Of a stretch of DNA of 64,000 nt, positions 21,026 through 31,395 are shown piece after piece. Made by a program: the position numbers and the translations under genes. Every line of letters begins with the position of its first letter. The first letter of the stretch is position 1. The notes beneath the pieces are model-generated. The model saw only the letters and a program-made list of their open reading frames with translations. It had not been told where the DNA came from and searched no databases. Origin of the DNA: Selaginella tamariscina (taxonomy: Eukaryota > Streptophyta > Lycopodiopsida > Selaginellales > Selaginellaceae); assembly GCA_003024785.1 (NCBI GenBank), contig PUQB01000059.1, positions 186,001-250,000 on the forward strand, in the 5' to 3' direction.

Positions 21026-21875
21026 ATACAAGTGGTGGCGGGATTAATCCTAATAGAATGGTGTGCGGGATTAATCCTGTCCATAACTCTCTCCAACGAG
21101 GAAGAGTCAATAGGATTAATCTCGCCAATGCTTTTTTTCGATGGGGAAGAGGTCGGCGGGATTAATCCTGCCAATGCTTCCTTGCGTCGGGGAAGAGATC
21201 AACGGAATTAATTCTGCCCATAAATCTCACCAACGGGGAAGAGGTGACGGGATTAATTCTGCTAATGCTTCCTCGCCTCTTAGAATTGGGGCGGGATTAA
21301 TTATTTAGGAGATAGAGAAGCATTGGCAGGGTTAATTCACCTTCAAAAATGATGGGCGTGATTACGTATTGGTTTGTTATGATGTGCCATTTGGTGAAAC
21401 TACTTTAGGGGTTTAGTATCCATTAGGATTGCACTAAAATCCGTTAAGGATTTATCCCGTTCACATATCCTCTTTAATTAGAATTTTTAGCTAACTAAGA
21501 TTTTAGAGAGATCTCGAAGGGGTCCCGCCAATGCTTCCTTGCTTCATAAACTAGTTGGCCAGATAAATCTCGCCCACAATTCTTTAAAATAGGGAAGGGG
21601 TTGCATGATTAATCTCGCCACCCCTTCCCTGCCTCCTAGAATGGTGGGCGGGATTAATCCTGCCCACAACTCTTCAAAATTAATTCCGCCAGCTCTTCAT
21701 TGTTTTAGAGAATTGTCGACGAGATTAATCCCGCTGCCCTTTTAAAAAGGCGGAAAAGCATTGGCCAGATTAATCCCGCCACCCATTCCCTATTTCAGAG
21801 AGTTGTAGGCAGGATTAATCCGCCACCTTCTTTAGAGGCAGAAAAGGAATGGCCAGATTAATCTTGCCACCCATC
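21026..21875. repeat. Palindrome array 1 (GGCGGGATTAATCCCGCC family)
   Basis: About 15-17 variants of a near-palindromic motif with core GGATTAATCC, most extended to GGCGGGATTAATCC(C/T)GCC. They sit roughly every 40-50 bp (for example near 21032, 21063, 21108, 21154, 21202, 21247, 21291, 21556, 21602, 21644, 21720, 21760, 21808 and 21851). Linkers carry GAGGAAG/GGGGAAGAG and TGCTTCC(T) motifs. Related arrays lie at 25228-25660 and 31185-31395. No protein-coding role is apparent. Confidence 0.85.
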
Positions 21876-22945
21876 GAGAACTCTTTAAGATCTCGGTTAA
21901 TCGAGAATTTTAAGTAAAAAGGATGTTAACGGAAATAAATCCTTAACAGATTATAATGCAATCTTAATGGATTCCTAAACCCATAAATTTAATTTTAAGA
22001 GAGAATGTAAGAAAGTAAATCTTTAAAGTATTTTAAATTTGTTTTATAATACTTAGTTGTAAACAGCACTAAGGGCGCCGTGTTTCCTATAAACAATAGC
22101 ACCTAATTTAATCTTGTTCCTAAGGTGATCACTATTAGGAAAGAGAAGATCTGAAGAGAGAAATGAAGAAACCCTTGCCATAGAAAGAACCAGATCTGAA
22201 TTTGAGTAGGAAATTAAAAACATTTTCAAATTTACATGTTACACTGAACAATACTTATGTCAGAATTTCAAATTTTTAAAAAAAAAAAAATTTAAAATGA
22301 GTTGACAGAAATAACCTACTTTCTGACATATATACTCTCTAATTCCAATTATTTTTATAAATTACATTTAATATATTTAACATTAGCAAGTGATTTAAGC
22401 TGTTTAATTTTACGAAATTTTAGTAATTATTCTACATTCTTAATATTCCAGTATATATTAAGTATATATAATAAATATATATACTTATACAATAGATAAA
22501 ATGAATATATTATGTATCATTTAAAATATATTCATAGTGGTGTAATTAATATTATTTTTCTTAATTATTCGAATAATTACTTATATTAATGGGATATTTT
22601 TTATTATTTTCTTATTATTCCAAGAATATTCCAATATTAAACCTAATTATCATAATTAAAATTAATATATACTTAATTATTTGAGTAATTATTCTACATT
22701 TGTTTATATTGATGGGATTTTCTCAATTATTTCAAGAATATTCAAAGCTAAACCTTATTATCAATATTAAATTAATATATATTATTAAAACTATATATGA
22801 CTATATATTAGATAAAATAATATATTATTATGTATAATTTAAAATATGTTGATAGTGTGTATATTAATATTATTTTCACTTTAATTCAATGTTTCTTTTG
22901 CACACATATAAACACAATAAAAAATTTACATATACACATGCACAC
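21876..22945. other. AT-rich intergenic DNA with local duplication
   Basis: No gene. Two diverged copies of a roughly 170 bp AT-rich segment lie at about 22440-22560 and 22780-22890 (AGATAAAAT(G)AATATATTAT...TTTAAAATAT.TT.ATAGT). An ATTCCAAGAATATTC-like segment is also duplicated at about 22610 and 22725. Confidence 0.6.
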
Positions 22946-23375
22946 GCATTACAAGCACTTATAGAGACACATATGCACACACTACACATCAATAAGTGAA
23001 TCATGATATAAATAAATGTTCAGGGGTATAGCATTTAGCTTTGTATTTACGGTTTAGGATTTAAATCCCAAACCAAACATTTATAATTACACACACTTTA
23101 CACTAGGGCTTACATATACATACACAGAATATTTATAAACTTTTACATGCACACAACACACCCTTAATAACATCCCACAATATGCATTAAAAGCACCTAT
23201 AGAGACACATATGCACACACATACACACACCGATGAGTTAATTACGATACAAATAATTAAATGTTTAGGGGTTTTGTGTTTAGGGTTTTAGGGTTTAAAC
23301 CCTAAAATCAAACATTTATTGTTTACACACCTCTACACTAGACTTACATATACATACACAAAACATCCATATATC
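22946..23375. repeat. Direct duplication, about 236 bp period
   Basis: Two units begin GCATTA(C/A)AAGCAC.TATAGAG at 22946 and 23182. Both contain CACATATGCACACAC, a telomere-like block (GGTTTAGGATTT.AA.CCC / TTTAGGGTTTAAACCCTAAA) and TAGGGCTTACATATACATAC or its near copy. The centre of each is a small palindrome of the TTTAGGG type. Confidence 0.85.
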
Positions 23376-24200
23376 TATGTTTAGTGTTTAGAGTAAATTT
23401 ATATTAAATAATTAGAAAAAATGTGCATAGATTTAGTTTATATTAGTATAAAGATTTTATATTATGTGCTATGATTGCTTTCAAATGTGTTTTAATATCA
23501 TTATGTCATTTTAAGTTAAAATTGGGTAAAATTCAAATATATACATACAATTTTTAAAGTATGAGCAAATTATAATTTGCATTTTTAAAATAATTGACAA
23601 ATTAGTAAAATGATTTGTGATTTTATGTTTATCTACTTGACTATCAACAATTCTTTATACGTGTTTTCTTATATATTTTTTATGAATAATAAACTTTTTA
23701 TATAGATATTAAAATTTAATAATAAAATACTTGCATTGGGTTTAAACCCTAAACCAAATTGGGAAAATATGTTGCTTCTTTATCGAAAACATCATCTTAA
23801 ACACATGTATGATTCATATGTACTTAGTCTGTGTGTATGTAACACATTGAATTCACCACATATAATATGTATGTATGTCTGTGTGTATACACGTGTGTAT
23901 GTATATATGTGTACTAATGTATGCAATGTGTGCGAAATTAATTTCTTAACACTCTCTCTCTCATACATACACACCATGCATGATCCATAATATGTACTGA
24001 TGTGACAATATTATGTACTATGTACGTATATTTATGTGTATATTATATGTGTGTATGTATGTATTGCTACACGTGAAAATTTAACACGCTCATAAACACA
24101 TAGATGTTAAACCCCTGCATGATTATATTTTTGGGGTGTATGTGATACACCCACACACCCACACACGCACACAAATTTAACATTATGATAATATAATGAA
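23376..24200. other. AT-rich intergenic DNA, no gene seen
   Basis: No gene. TG/TA-rich patches lie at 23868-23915 and 24030-24062. Translations here are low-complexity and not accepted as genes. Confidence 0.55.
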
Positions 24201-24204
24201 GGAA

Positions 24205-24440
24205 TATTTGTTTAGGGGTAATATCTTTTAGGGTTTAGATATATTGTTAGAAAAATATCCGTTTAGGGTTAATATATATTTTATTCTTTTTAGGGTTTAG
24301 GTATATTCTTAAAAAGAATATTTGTTTAGGGTTAATATATATTTTATTCCTTTTAGGGTTTAGGTATATTCTTAAAAAGAATATTTGTTTAGGGTTAATA
24401 TATATATATATATTTTTTTAGGGTTTAGGTATATTCTTAG
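24205..24440. repeat. Telomere-like minisatellite, about 62 bp x 4
   Basis: Four units of (A)GAATATTTGTTTAGGGTTAA + AT run + TTTTAGGGTTTAGGTATATT + CTTAAAA. Each unit contains two or three TTTAGGG or TTAGGG steps, so this is a satellite with telomere-like words, not a telomere. Confidence 0.9.
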
Positions 24441-24604
24441 GGTTTCAAGGCGGCAAAGAAGAAAGGCGGCGGAGGAGAAAGATGTGGTAGTGGTGAAATG
24501 TAAGAACGGCAGTGCAATAGATCAATAGATCTCTCTTTTTCACAAGTCGTGGTGGTGCAAAAAGGTGCAATGGTGTAGTAGGGTTTGAAGGCACATTCAC
24601 ACAG
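24441..24604. other. Short purine-rich, higher-GC segment
   Basis: GGCGGCAAAGAAGAAAGGCGGCGGAGG-type composition, then unremarkable sequence. No reading frame supports a gene. Confidence 0.4.
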
Positions 24605-24806
24605 GTGAAATCTCTCTCTCTCTCTCACACGCACACTCCTATGTTATTTCTGCGTGTGATAGATAATTTGTTTATTTATTTATTTGTATTTACATATACA
24701 TTTATATGTGTGTGTATCTATACAATAAAATTTATTTATTTATCTCTTGCACACACACACACACACACACACTCCTGTATATACATATACATATAGCTAT
24801 ATATAC

Positions 24807-24844
<38 letters not shown>

Positions 24845-24974
24845 CTGTATAATTTAATTAATTTATTATTTCTCGCACACACACACACTCCTGTATATAT
24901 ACATGTGTATGTGTGTGTTTCTGTATAATTTTATTATTTATCTATCTCTGGCACACACAGGCACACTCCTGCAT

Positions 24975-25064
<90 letters not shown>

Positions 25065-25215
25065 CATATATATGTGTGTTTGTGTGTGTGTATCATATAA
25101 TTTAGTTTATTTAGCACACACGCGATATACATATATATGAGTGTGTATATGTATAATTTATTTATTTTTATCTATTTCTCGCACACTCCTGTATATACAT
25201 ATACATATATAATAT
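24605..25215. repeat. Composite microsatellite block with a higher-order unit
   Basis: (CT)n, (CA)n, (TG)n and (TA)n tracts are arranged in four to five repeats of one order: TTTATTTATCTCT.GCACACAC, ACTCCTG(T/C)ATATACATATACAT, (TA)n, GTGTGTGTGTATCTGTATAAT. The longest runs are (GT)n at 24811-24843 and (TA)n at 24981-25060. Confidence 0.9.
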
Positions 25216-25227
25216 GTGTGCATCTGC

Positions 25228-25660
25228 CTAGTGTGCAGGATTAACCAAAGGGCGGCAAGATTAATCCCGTCTCATACTCTTTGAGACATAAACGGTGGTG
25301 GGCGGGATTAATCCCGCCCCACATTCTTTAAAACATAAAGGGTGGCGGGATTAATCCCGCCAACTGTTTGAGGAGGTGTGAAGATGGTGGGAGGATTAAT
25401 TCCGCTCACCAAGCATGAAAAGAGTGGCAGGATTAATCCCACCATCCTTTATGTCTCAAAGAATGTGAGATGGAATTAATCCTATCCACCACCCTTATCC
25501 ATATGAGAGAGTTGTGAACGGGATTAATCCCGCTCACCAGGCATGGAAGGGGTGGTGGGATTAATCTCGCCACCCTTTATGTTTCAAAGAATGTGGAGCG
25601 GGATTAATCCCACCCACCAGGCATGAAAGGGGTGGTAGGATTAATCCCGCCACCCTTTAT
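25228..25660. repeat. Palindrome array 2 (GGCGGGATTAATCCCGCC family)
   Basis: Ten motif copies about 40-45 bp apart, including perfect palindromes GGCGGGATTAATCCCGCC near 25299 and 25343. Flanks extend the palindrome in several units (GGTGG...CCACC). Linkers repeat ACATAAAGGGTG / CACCCTTTATGT and TTTGAGACATAA, themselves partly complementary. Several mismatches would still pair as G.U in RNA. Confidence 0.9.
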
Positions 25661-26214
25661 GTGAATGTACATGTGTATTAATATATATAAGTTCTTTATC
25701 TCTTTTTATTTACTTTTATAATGTTATCATAATATTTTTGAGTAAAAGCCAGTAAATCATGTAAAATTGTCCAAAGCTCACATTTGTGGTGGTTCTAAAA
25801 CCAAATGATACCAGTTTTTAACAGTATCACAAACGTGAACTTTAGACACTTAATCCCGTCCACTTCTCTCTGAGACAAAGAAAGGTGTATGTGAAAAGTG
25901 TATTAATATATATAAGCACATGTTTGTCTGTATATTATAATTCCTCTTCATTTAATAGTTTGAGCACTTTAAAGAAAAATATGTATAGACCCTGTAAAGT
26001 TTTAATAGTGTATTTGTATATTCGGGTTTATATAAGTGTGTGTGCGTTTTTATATGAATTGTATTCATAGTGTATTATTGTGCAGAATCAAACAAGGAGA
26101 TTTAGTCATTAGTATGAAGTCGTCATTAAATTCTGAATAAGAATTAAAACAAATCTATTATACTCTAAATGTGCTTGAAGAACTAATCATTTTTGTATTT
26201 AGATGTAAAATTGA
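25661..26214. other. Intergenic DNA between array 2 and the next ORF
   Basis: No gene. A lone TTAATCCCGTCCAC half-motif lies at 25850. Position 26202 ends a TTTTTGTATTTAG pyrimidine-rich stretch that could be a 3' splice site for the ORF that follows. Confidence 0.45.
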
Positions 26215-27255
26215 GGTGACATTGAAGACAAGAGGAGGAGATGGGATGGGCAGGGGGATTTTGGAATCAACTTGGCCAATATTTTAAAAATAAACAGAAA
26301 GTGCATTGGATCAACCATGGTTGCTGTCAAACTAACCTTTATCATATCGCGTGGACAAGCAAAACAATGGAAATTAGATTCATTAGTTAAGCACCCAAGG
26401 GCAGGCTGCGAACCAAGATTGGACGATGCTCAAAATATATGCCTTGTTCCATCTAATGTCACGTTCTCAAATTCAGAGGTCACCAGATATGACAAGAATC
26501 TCAGGTGGTTCTGTCGGCTTGTGAATAATGATGTTTACGTGTTCACTAATGATGTCGACCGTGAAGTTCTTCTTCAACTAAACAAAAGCCCATCTATGGA
26601 GGGGATTCGATTAAATGTCTACTTCGAGGATCTCAATACTCATCGAGTAGGTGTATTTGCAGCAGATATTACTTCACAATATAGAACATCCACAAGTGAA
26701 ACAATCGTCCCTTCGCTTATTAAAGAAGAACACAACGACATCATTAGCAAAATTGAGAGAGTGGCTTGGTCCCATGTTCTTTACAGATCACGTTTAATTT
26801 ATTTAGAAATCTTCGGAAGCTAGAAGAGTGTGCCAAGAACATTAGAACAGCTGCAGTCAGGGCTAACACATATTGATTTTGACCGTAGAAGAAAATCATT
26901 TGTTGTTTTGTCAGCTGCACCTGTGGCATCCTATGCTGCAATAAGTCACAAGGAAATGATGTTGGATGATAGGATTTACGAGTGTAGGGTTAAGTATTGC
27001 AGCATTAACCTCAACTTCAATTACACACCACTCAACTAGGAATGTGTAACTAAGCTCATGGAGAAGATGAAGGACGACAATTCTTACACCGTTCCACATA
27101 ATGTTGTTTTGTGCCCATACTATGAAAGAAAGAAAGGCACTGAAATAGTGTGGGTGACAACACTAAAACAAATCACGAAGATCCTAAAAAATAAATTAGG
27201 TATTACATTTTTAACAGCAATACACGATAACGGCAGCCCAACAACTTCTCGATGA
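26215..27255 (+). pseudogene. Unrecognised multi-segment coding remnant
   Basis: An open frame runs to a stop at 26821-26823. It has no obvious start; 26272 is TTG and the frame is open back to about 26215, so it looks like an internal exon. It contains WDGQGDFGINLANI near its start and DVYVFTNDVDREVLLQLN further on. After the stop, the frame of 26830-27039 (SGLTHIDFDRRRKSF...CRVKYCSINLNF) and then 27058-27255 (MEKMKDDNSYTVPHNVVLCP, YYERKKGTEIVWVTTLKQI) read as further coding-like sequence. Base composition is less AT-rich than the flanks. I do not recognise a family. It begins about 550 bp downstream of palindrome array 2. Confidence 0.5.
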
Positions 27256-27580
27256 ACACAATAAAAGGAACGATAACAACAAAACTTTTCGAGCATACCT
27301 GTGAGAAGCTGATAAAAAGATCGGCATTTTTAGCTAAGTCGAATCTCACAACCGAGCAATACCATAAGTTATTGGCGAAATGGGACGCTGCCGACACCAA
27401 CCACTACAATAGCAAAATATGAGAAAAGTTTAAACACATGCGATCCATGTGGGAAAATCTTGGGTGACCATAAAGAGCTACTGCAGAGAGAGAACAAAGT
27501 GCGGAATACCAAGTAAGTAAATTGTCTTGGTGGGATTTATCTCGCCAGTATATTAATTTGTTTCTTTTTTAATCTTCAGA
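27256..27580. other. Short gap with a single palindrome-family motif
   Basis: Coding-like fragments (frame unclear) run to about 27510. GGTGGGATTTATCTCGCC at 27530-27547 is a lone member of the GGCGGGATTAATCCCGCC family. Confidence 0.5.
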
Positions 27581-28314
27581 GAGCTGAAGAAATTGCAGTA
27601 ATTGATTTTGCTCAGGTGGGCTGGAAGGAAACATCCTTTCTGATGATGTTGATTTCTTACCTCGAGGACAAGGTCTTTGCCAAATGGGTGGGGATTATGG
27701 AATCTTTCACAAAAGGAATACTGAAGAAGAAACAGATAAGTGAAGGGGAGCCCTTGGAGAAGTCTGCAAAGAAACCCATTAAAATGCCAAAGGCTAAGTC
27801 TGTTCAATTTGCAAAGGATATAAAATAATGTCTTTAAGCTCACATGGTTGAAGCCTTTGAATGGAACAATGGTGGAAGAGATGAATGTCTTGGCTGATTT
27901 GGTGGTTGATGGCAAATTACATATTAATAACAGTAGCCCCACCTCTACTTTCATCTCAAGGCAATGGAGTTGAAGATGATCAGGTGCTTCAAGGAGTGGT
28001 TGGGAATACACTGTCATAAATTGGGTTGGACCTCGGCTCCAACATACGAAGAGGTCAGCAAATATCTGCATGTGACTATGCTTGTCCAATGGATGAACCA
28101 ATTTGAAGATCTGTGCAAGAATTTATTACATGCCAATGCCAGAAAGGAGAACATCGCGATGACACCTTCTCTTATGGCAGTCCTTCAACAGCGGAGAACC
28201 GAGTTGAACCTTATAAAGGAGGATGCTACGAATCATGACAAGCCCTACAGATGTTTGTTGTCGGATTCAGAGACTTTATGGGGTAACATCACTGCCAGCA
28301 GGAAACCGTTTTAA
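27581..28314 (+). pseudogene. Unrecognised coding remnant, second block
   Basis: Two frames: 27581-27828 (AQVGWKETSFLMMLISYLED, KWVGIMESFTKGI, then a Lys/Pro-rich end KSAKKPIKMPKAKSV) and 27964-28314 (MELKMIRCFKEWLGIHC, MTPSLMAVLQQRRTELNL, DKPYRCLLSDSETLWGNI). Codon-like composition and freedom from low complexity suggest they were real exons. There is no family match I can name. It probably belongs with the blocks before and after it, as pieces of one long gene. Confidence 0.45.
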
Positions 28315-28509
28315 ATGTTCATGATGAATCGACAGGTGTCAAATAATCCTTCGTCAGATAAGGCACTAGAGGATTTGGTGGAGAAACTTAGTTATGCAAG
28401 CATGTATAAAGAAGGTATTTATTATTGAATTTTTGCACATTTTATTGATACCTACATTTTCATGTATTTATTTCTTGATTTTTGCTCATGTCACCGATAC
28501 TTTTGCCTT

Positions 28510-29135
28510 CATCTTCGTTAAGAAGAACATACATCGTTGGATGGATTTTATATGAACAATGCTGATTCCAAGTGTATTGATACGGTTGTTCACTTGGTTG
28601 CTAGGAATGCGCCAAACAATTTCAAACTTCCAAATGATTGGCCAGGCATCTGTTTTCACTCCAATAGGCTCCGATATACTGATAACTGAGAGGGATGTAT
28701 TCGGCAATGTATGTTATTCAAACATTACAAGTCAGGCTACACGGAGCATCATCGACTTGATCAGGGGTCCTCATAGTGATACATGGGTTTTTGACTACTG
28801 CACTAAGGGATCCGTCTTGAAGAAGTGTTACCTTTGAGATACATGTGTGTTTACCGTTGAAAATGATAAGACCATGGTCGAGGACTTGAACAAGTGGATA
28901 TAGAGGTTCTCAACTGACCCCAACAAACCCATACATGAATATTTGGGAAAGTTCCTTCCTAAGAAGTGCAATAGCTCCGAGAAGGAATCTGGTTCAATCT
29001 TGAAGTTTGAAAACGATCTTGAACCAAATATTAGACAAGAAGTTATCTCAAGGAGTACATAACATTCACTTACTCCATTGACCATGAAAACATCAACAGA
29101 AGAAACGAAAGATGTTGAACAATCTTCCAAGCGGC
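28510..29135 (+). pseudogene. Coding remnant with a weak methyltransferase-like motif
   Basis: Reading across frame changes on the plus strand: DTVVHLVARNAPNNFKLPND, GICFHSNRLRYTDN, ERDVFGNVCYSNI, SIIDLIRGPHSDTWVFDYCT and KGSVLKKCYL, then DTCVFTVENDKTMVEDLNKW. The order 'I.DL..GP...VFDYC..GS.L..C.L...CV..END' is reminiscent of the SAM-binding DPF.GSGTT loop and its following helix and strand in N6/N4-type DNA methyltransferases, but the catalytic motif (D/N/S)PP(Y/F/W) is not seen. Treat as hypothesis only. At least three frame changes. Confidence 0.3.
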
Positions 29136-29451
29136 TAAAACTTTCTTCACCTCACTCAGAAGGTCACAGCGAATAAAAATTGTTAATGAATTGTTAAAGT
29201 GACGAATAGTTGTAAATGAGTGTAACATAAGGTATTTTTGTATATTTCATTTATATTTGTACAGAAAATAAATTCTCAAGGATTAAAGAAGCTTTTAGTT
29301 CAAACATGGGTCACACATTAACAAGGTAAATAATATACCTTGTTAATTATAAGGCCAATTAACTATCATTTTGCAGATGTAATGAAACATTTAAGAATAT
29401 GGATTTTCAGCAGTGGCATGAGGTAAGAGAGGGGTTTGACAAAAATTTCTT
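29136..29451. other. AT-rich gap, no gene seen
   Basis: No coding signal. Separates the methyltransferase-like remnant from the HAD phosphatase remnant. Confidence 0.45.
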
Positions 29452-30548
29452 GTGCCACATGTCAGAATGACAGAGTTCATACAGGAAATGGATAATAATG
29501 CAGCTCAAAACATCCTTATTATGGGGACCACTTCAGTTTTTGCATCACCATTTTTATTGCCTTTAGTTCCTAAATCACTTTCTTCAGCGCCTGTAATATA
29601 TGAATCTTGTAAGGATGATGTACAAATAAATCATAAAAGAATCGGCAACAATATAGCATCAAAAAATAAATGTGAAAAGGACCAAACAAGTGAGTTGCAA
29701 AGCATTCAAGAGGCAACGCTACCCCTTGTTACTCATGATTATATTGTGTTGTTGGATGTCAATGGTGTTTTGCTTCATTGACAAAGGCGTGAGGATAGAG
29801 AAAAAGAAATTAAATAAGGAGATTTCATTCGTTGTCATGGTAAATTTCGACATGATATTATTTTTCGTCTGGGGTTGGACCGTCTCTTTCAAAAGCGTAA
29901 GGAGATGGGTCCACTTATGGGGATTTGGTCATGCATGCAGTTTCACAACTTGACACTGCTGCTGAATTTGCTTAACAAACATTGTAGTGTTGTAGAAGAG
30001 GTGATTTGTAAAGACTGAATTTTTGACCAGCGAATATGTTATAAACCTCTTAAATTCTACGATGTAAAAAAGGAAAGCAACCATACTTCTTTAACAATGA
30101 AAGATTAATTGAGCTTCATTGGGAGATCAATCAGTTAAGGATAATGAAGAACGCACATATCTTAGTGGTAAACGACTCTCCTCAAAAGGCTATGCTCAAC
30201 CAAAACATTGCTTATATTCATGCAATCACGTTTGATTCATATTCTGATGTTATACCATGGATGAGCTAGTGAACTACTTGGATACGTGCCTTAGAAAGAA
30301 GAATCTTGAAAACTTTTGTGAGCAATATCCACTATATAAAATATACCTAATGCTTTTCTTTCTCATGATTTTGAATTTTATAAATTAAAGGAGAATAATC
30401 GGGCACTTTATAATATTATTATTAAGGAACGCCATTTTTTAGATAAGCCTTTATACACTCCTATTCTTATCACATGTTATGTATCAATAAGGATGACAAC
30501 TCCTAACTGCATTCGTGAGAGTGTTAAGTGGTGGCAACAAAATAAAGA
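29452..30548 (+). pseudogene. FCP1/SCP-like HAD phosphatase remnant
   Basis: 29736-29781 reads DYIVLLDVNGVLLH then stop: the HAD motif I of plant FCP1-homology proteins (LLDLNG.L; the nucleophile and acid are the two D/N positions of DVNG). Later frames give MGIWSCMQFHNL (usually GIWSS...N) and, at about 30145-30208, AHILVVNDSPQKAMLN. The latter corresponds to motif III/IV, normally ...LLVDDSP.KALLNP. The downstream frame to 30548 ends in IRESVKWWQQNKD. Such proteins dephosphorylate phospho-serine, classically the RNA polymerase II C-terminal domain. Many stops and the DVNG and NDSP changes make this inactive. Confidence 0.6.
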
Positions 30549-31184
30549 TTAATTTGGAGAGTGATGACTTAAACAAAATAAGGAGATTTTTCTATATGGT
30601 TAAGGAGAAAGTATTTACAAATAGATTAACATGTTGATAAGAAAATGATTTCATTTGTAAATTATGTTTGATAATATTTTTTAATTATTGTAAAATATAT
30701 TTACAATGAAGAATAATACGAATATTCTAAGATATTTTAGAAATATTCCTTACTAAGTAAGGTTAATGAAGGATTAATTTGTTAATTAATTAATATTTAA
30801 GGCTTAACTATATATTTATTAAATAATTAATTAATAATTAAAACTTAAGTATTAATTAGTAATTTATTTTATATTACCATTTTCATGTATCATGCCCATT
30901 TTAGTTATAACGTGCATATGTATGTGTGTGTATATGTGTGTTGCATTTTGCATATTATACATAGAAATGATATCCTTGTTACTTTTGTATGACATTTACT
31001 TCAGCAATTTATGTATATATATGTTTATATGAAAGATAAGATCTTAATTGATTCATCCATAGTGGTATAAATATATTATGTGTATACACACTCTTAATAT
31101 ACACAAACATATATATGTACGTTGATTTACTTATTGTACAATATAGAATCTAAAATATTTTTTTAAAATCTTATATTGGGCTTC
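30549..31184. other. AT-rich intergenic DNA, no gene seen
   Basis: TTAATTAATTAA-rich and TATATG-rich. No coding signal. Confidence 0.55.
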
Positions 31185-31395
31185 GACGGGATTTATCCCA
31201 CTAAAAGCCCATGAAGACAATAAGCTTTGGTAGGATAAATCTTGCCCATGGTCTTGGAGGGTAAGATGAATACAGTGGGATTAATCTCAATAAATTCATC
31301 ATCCATTACAGACGGCGGGATTTATCATGCCAAAGCCTAATTGCCCTCATGAGCATCCAGTGGGATTTACCTTGCCACAACCTTGTTGTCCTCCA
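31185..31395. repeat. Palindrome array 3 (degenerate family members)
   Basis: Five motif copies about 39-48 bp apart: GACGGGATTTATCCCACT, GGTAGGATAAATCTTGCC, GTGGGATTAATCTCAA, GGCGGGATTTATCATGCC and GTGGGATTTACCTTGCC. In this array the AT centre is mostly TTTATC/ATAAAT instead of ATTAAT. Linkers share CCAAAGCC(TAA/CTA) and CATGAG words. Confidence 0.75.

Noticed and set aside
21026-21875. Array 1 read as a CRISPR array of short palindromic repeats
   Set aside because: Motifs vary widely, linkers are related to each other, and the context is a plant nuclear genome.
23260-23320. True telomere sequence
   Set aside because: Only two to three TTTAGGG steps in a palindrome, inside a 236 bp duplicated unit.
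24903-25140. Long Tyr/Ile-rich open frames
   Set aside because: They are translations of (TA)n and (CA)n microsatellites; the same applies at 59461-59706.
27553-28101. 182-codon minus-strand frame
   Set aside because: Lies opposite coding-like plus-strand frames with richer protein-like composition; treated as a shadow.
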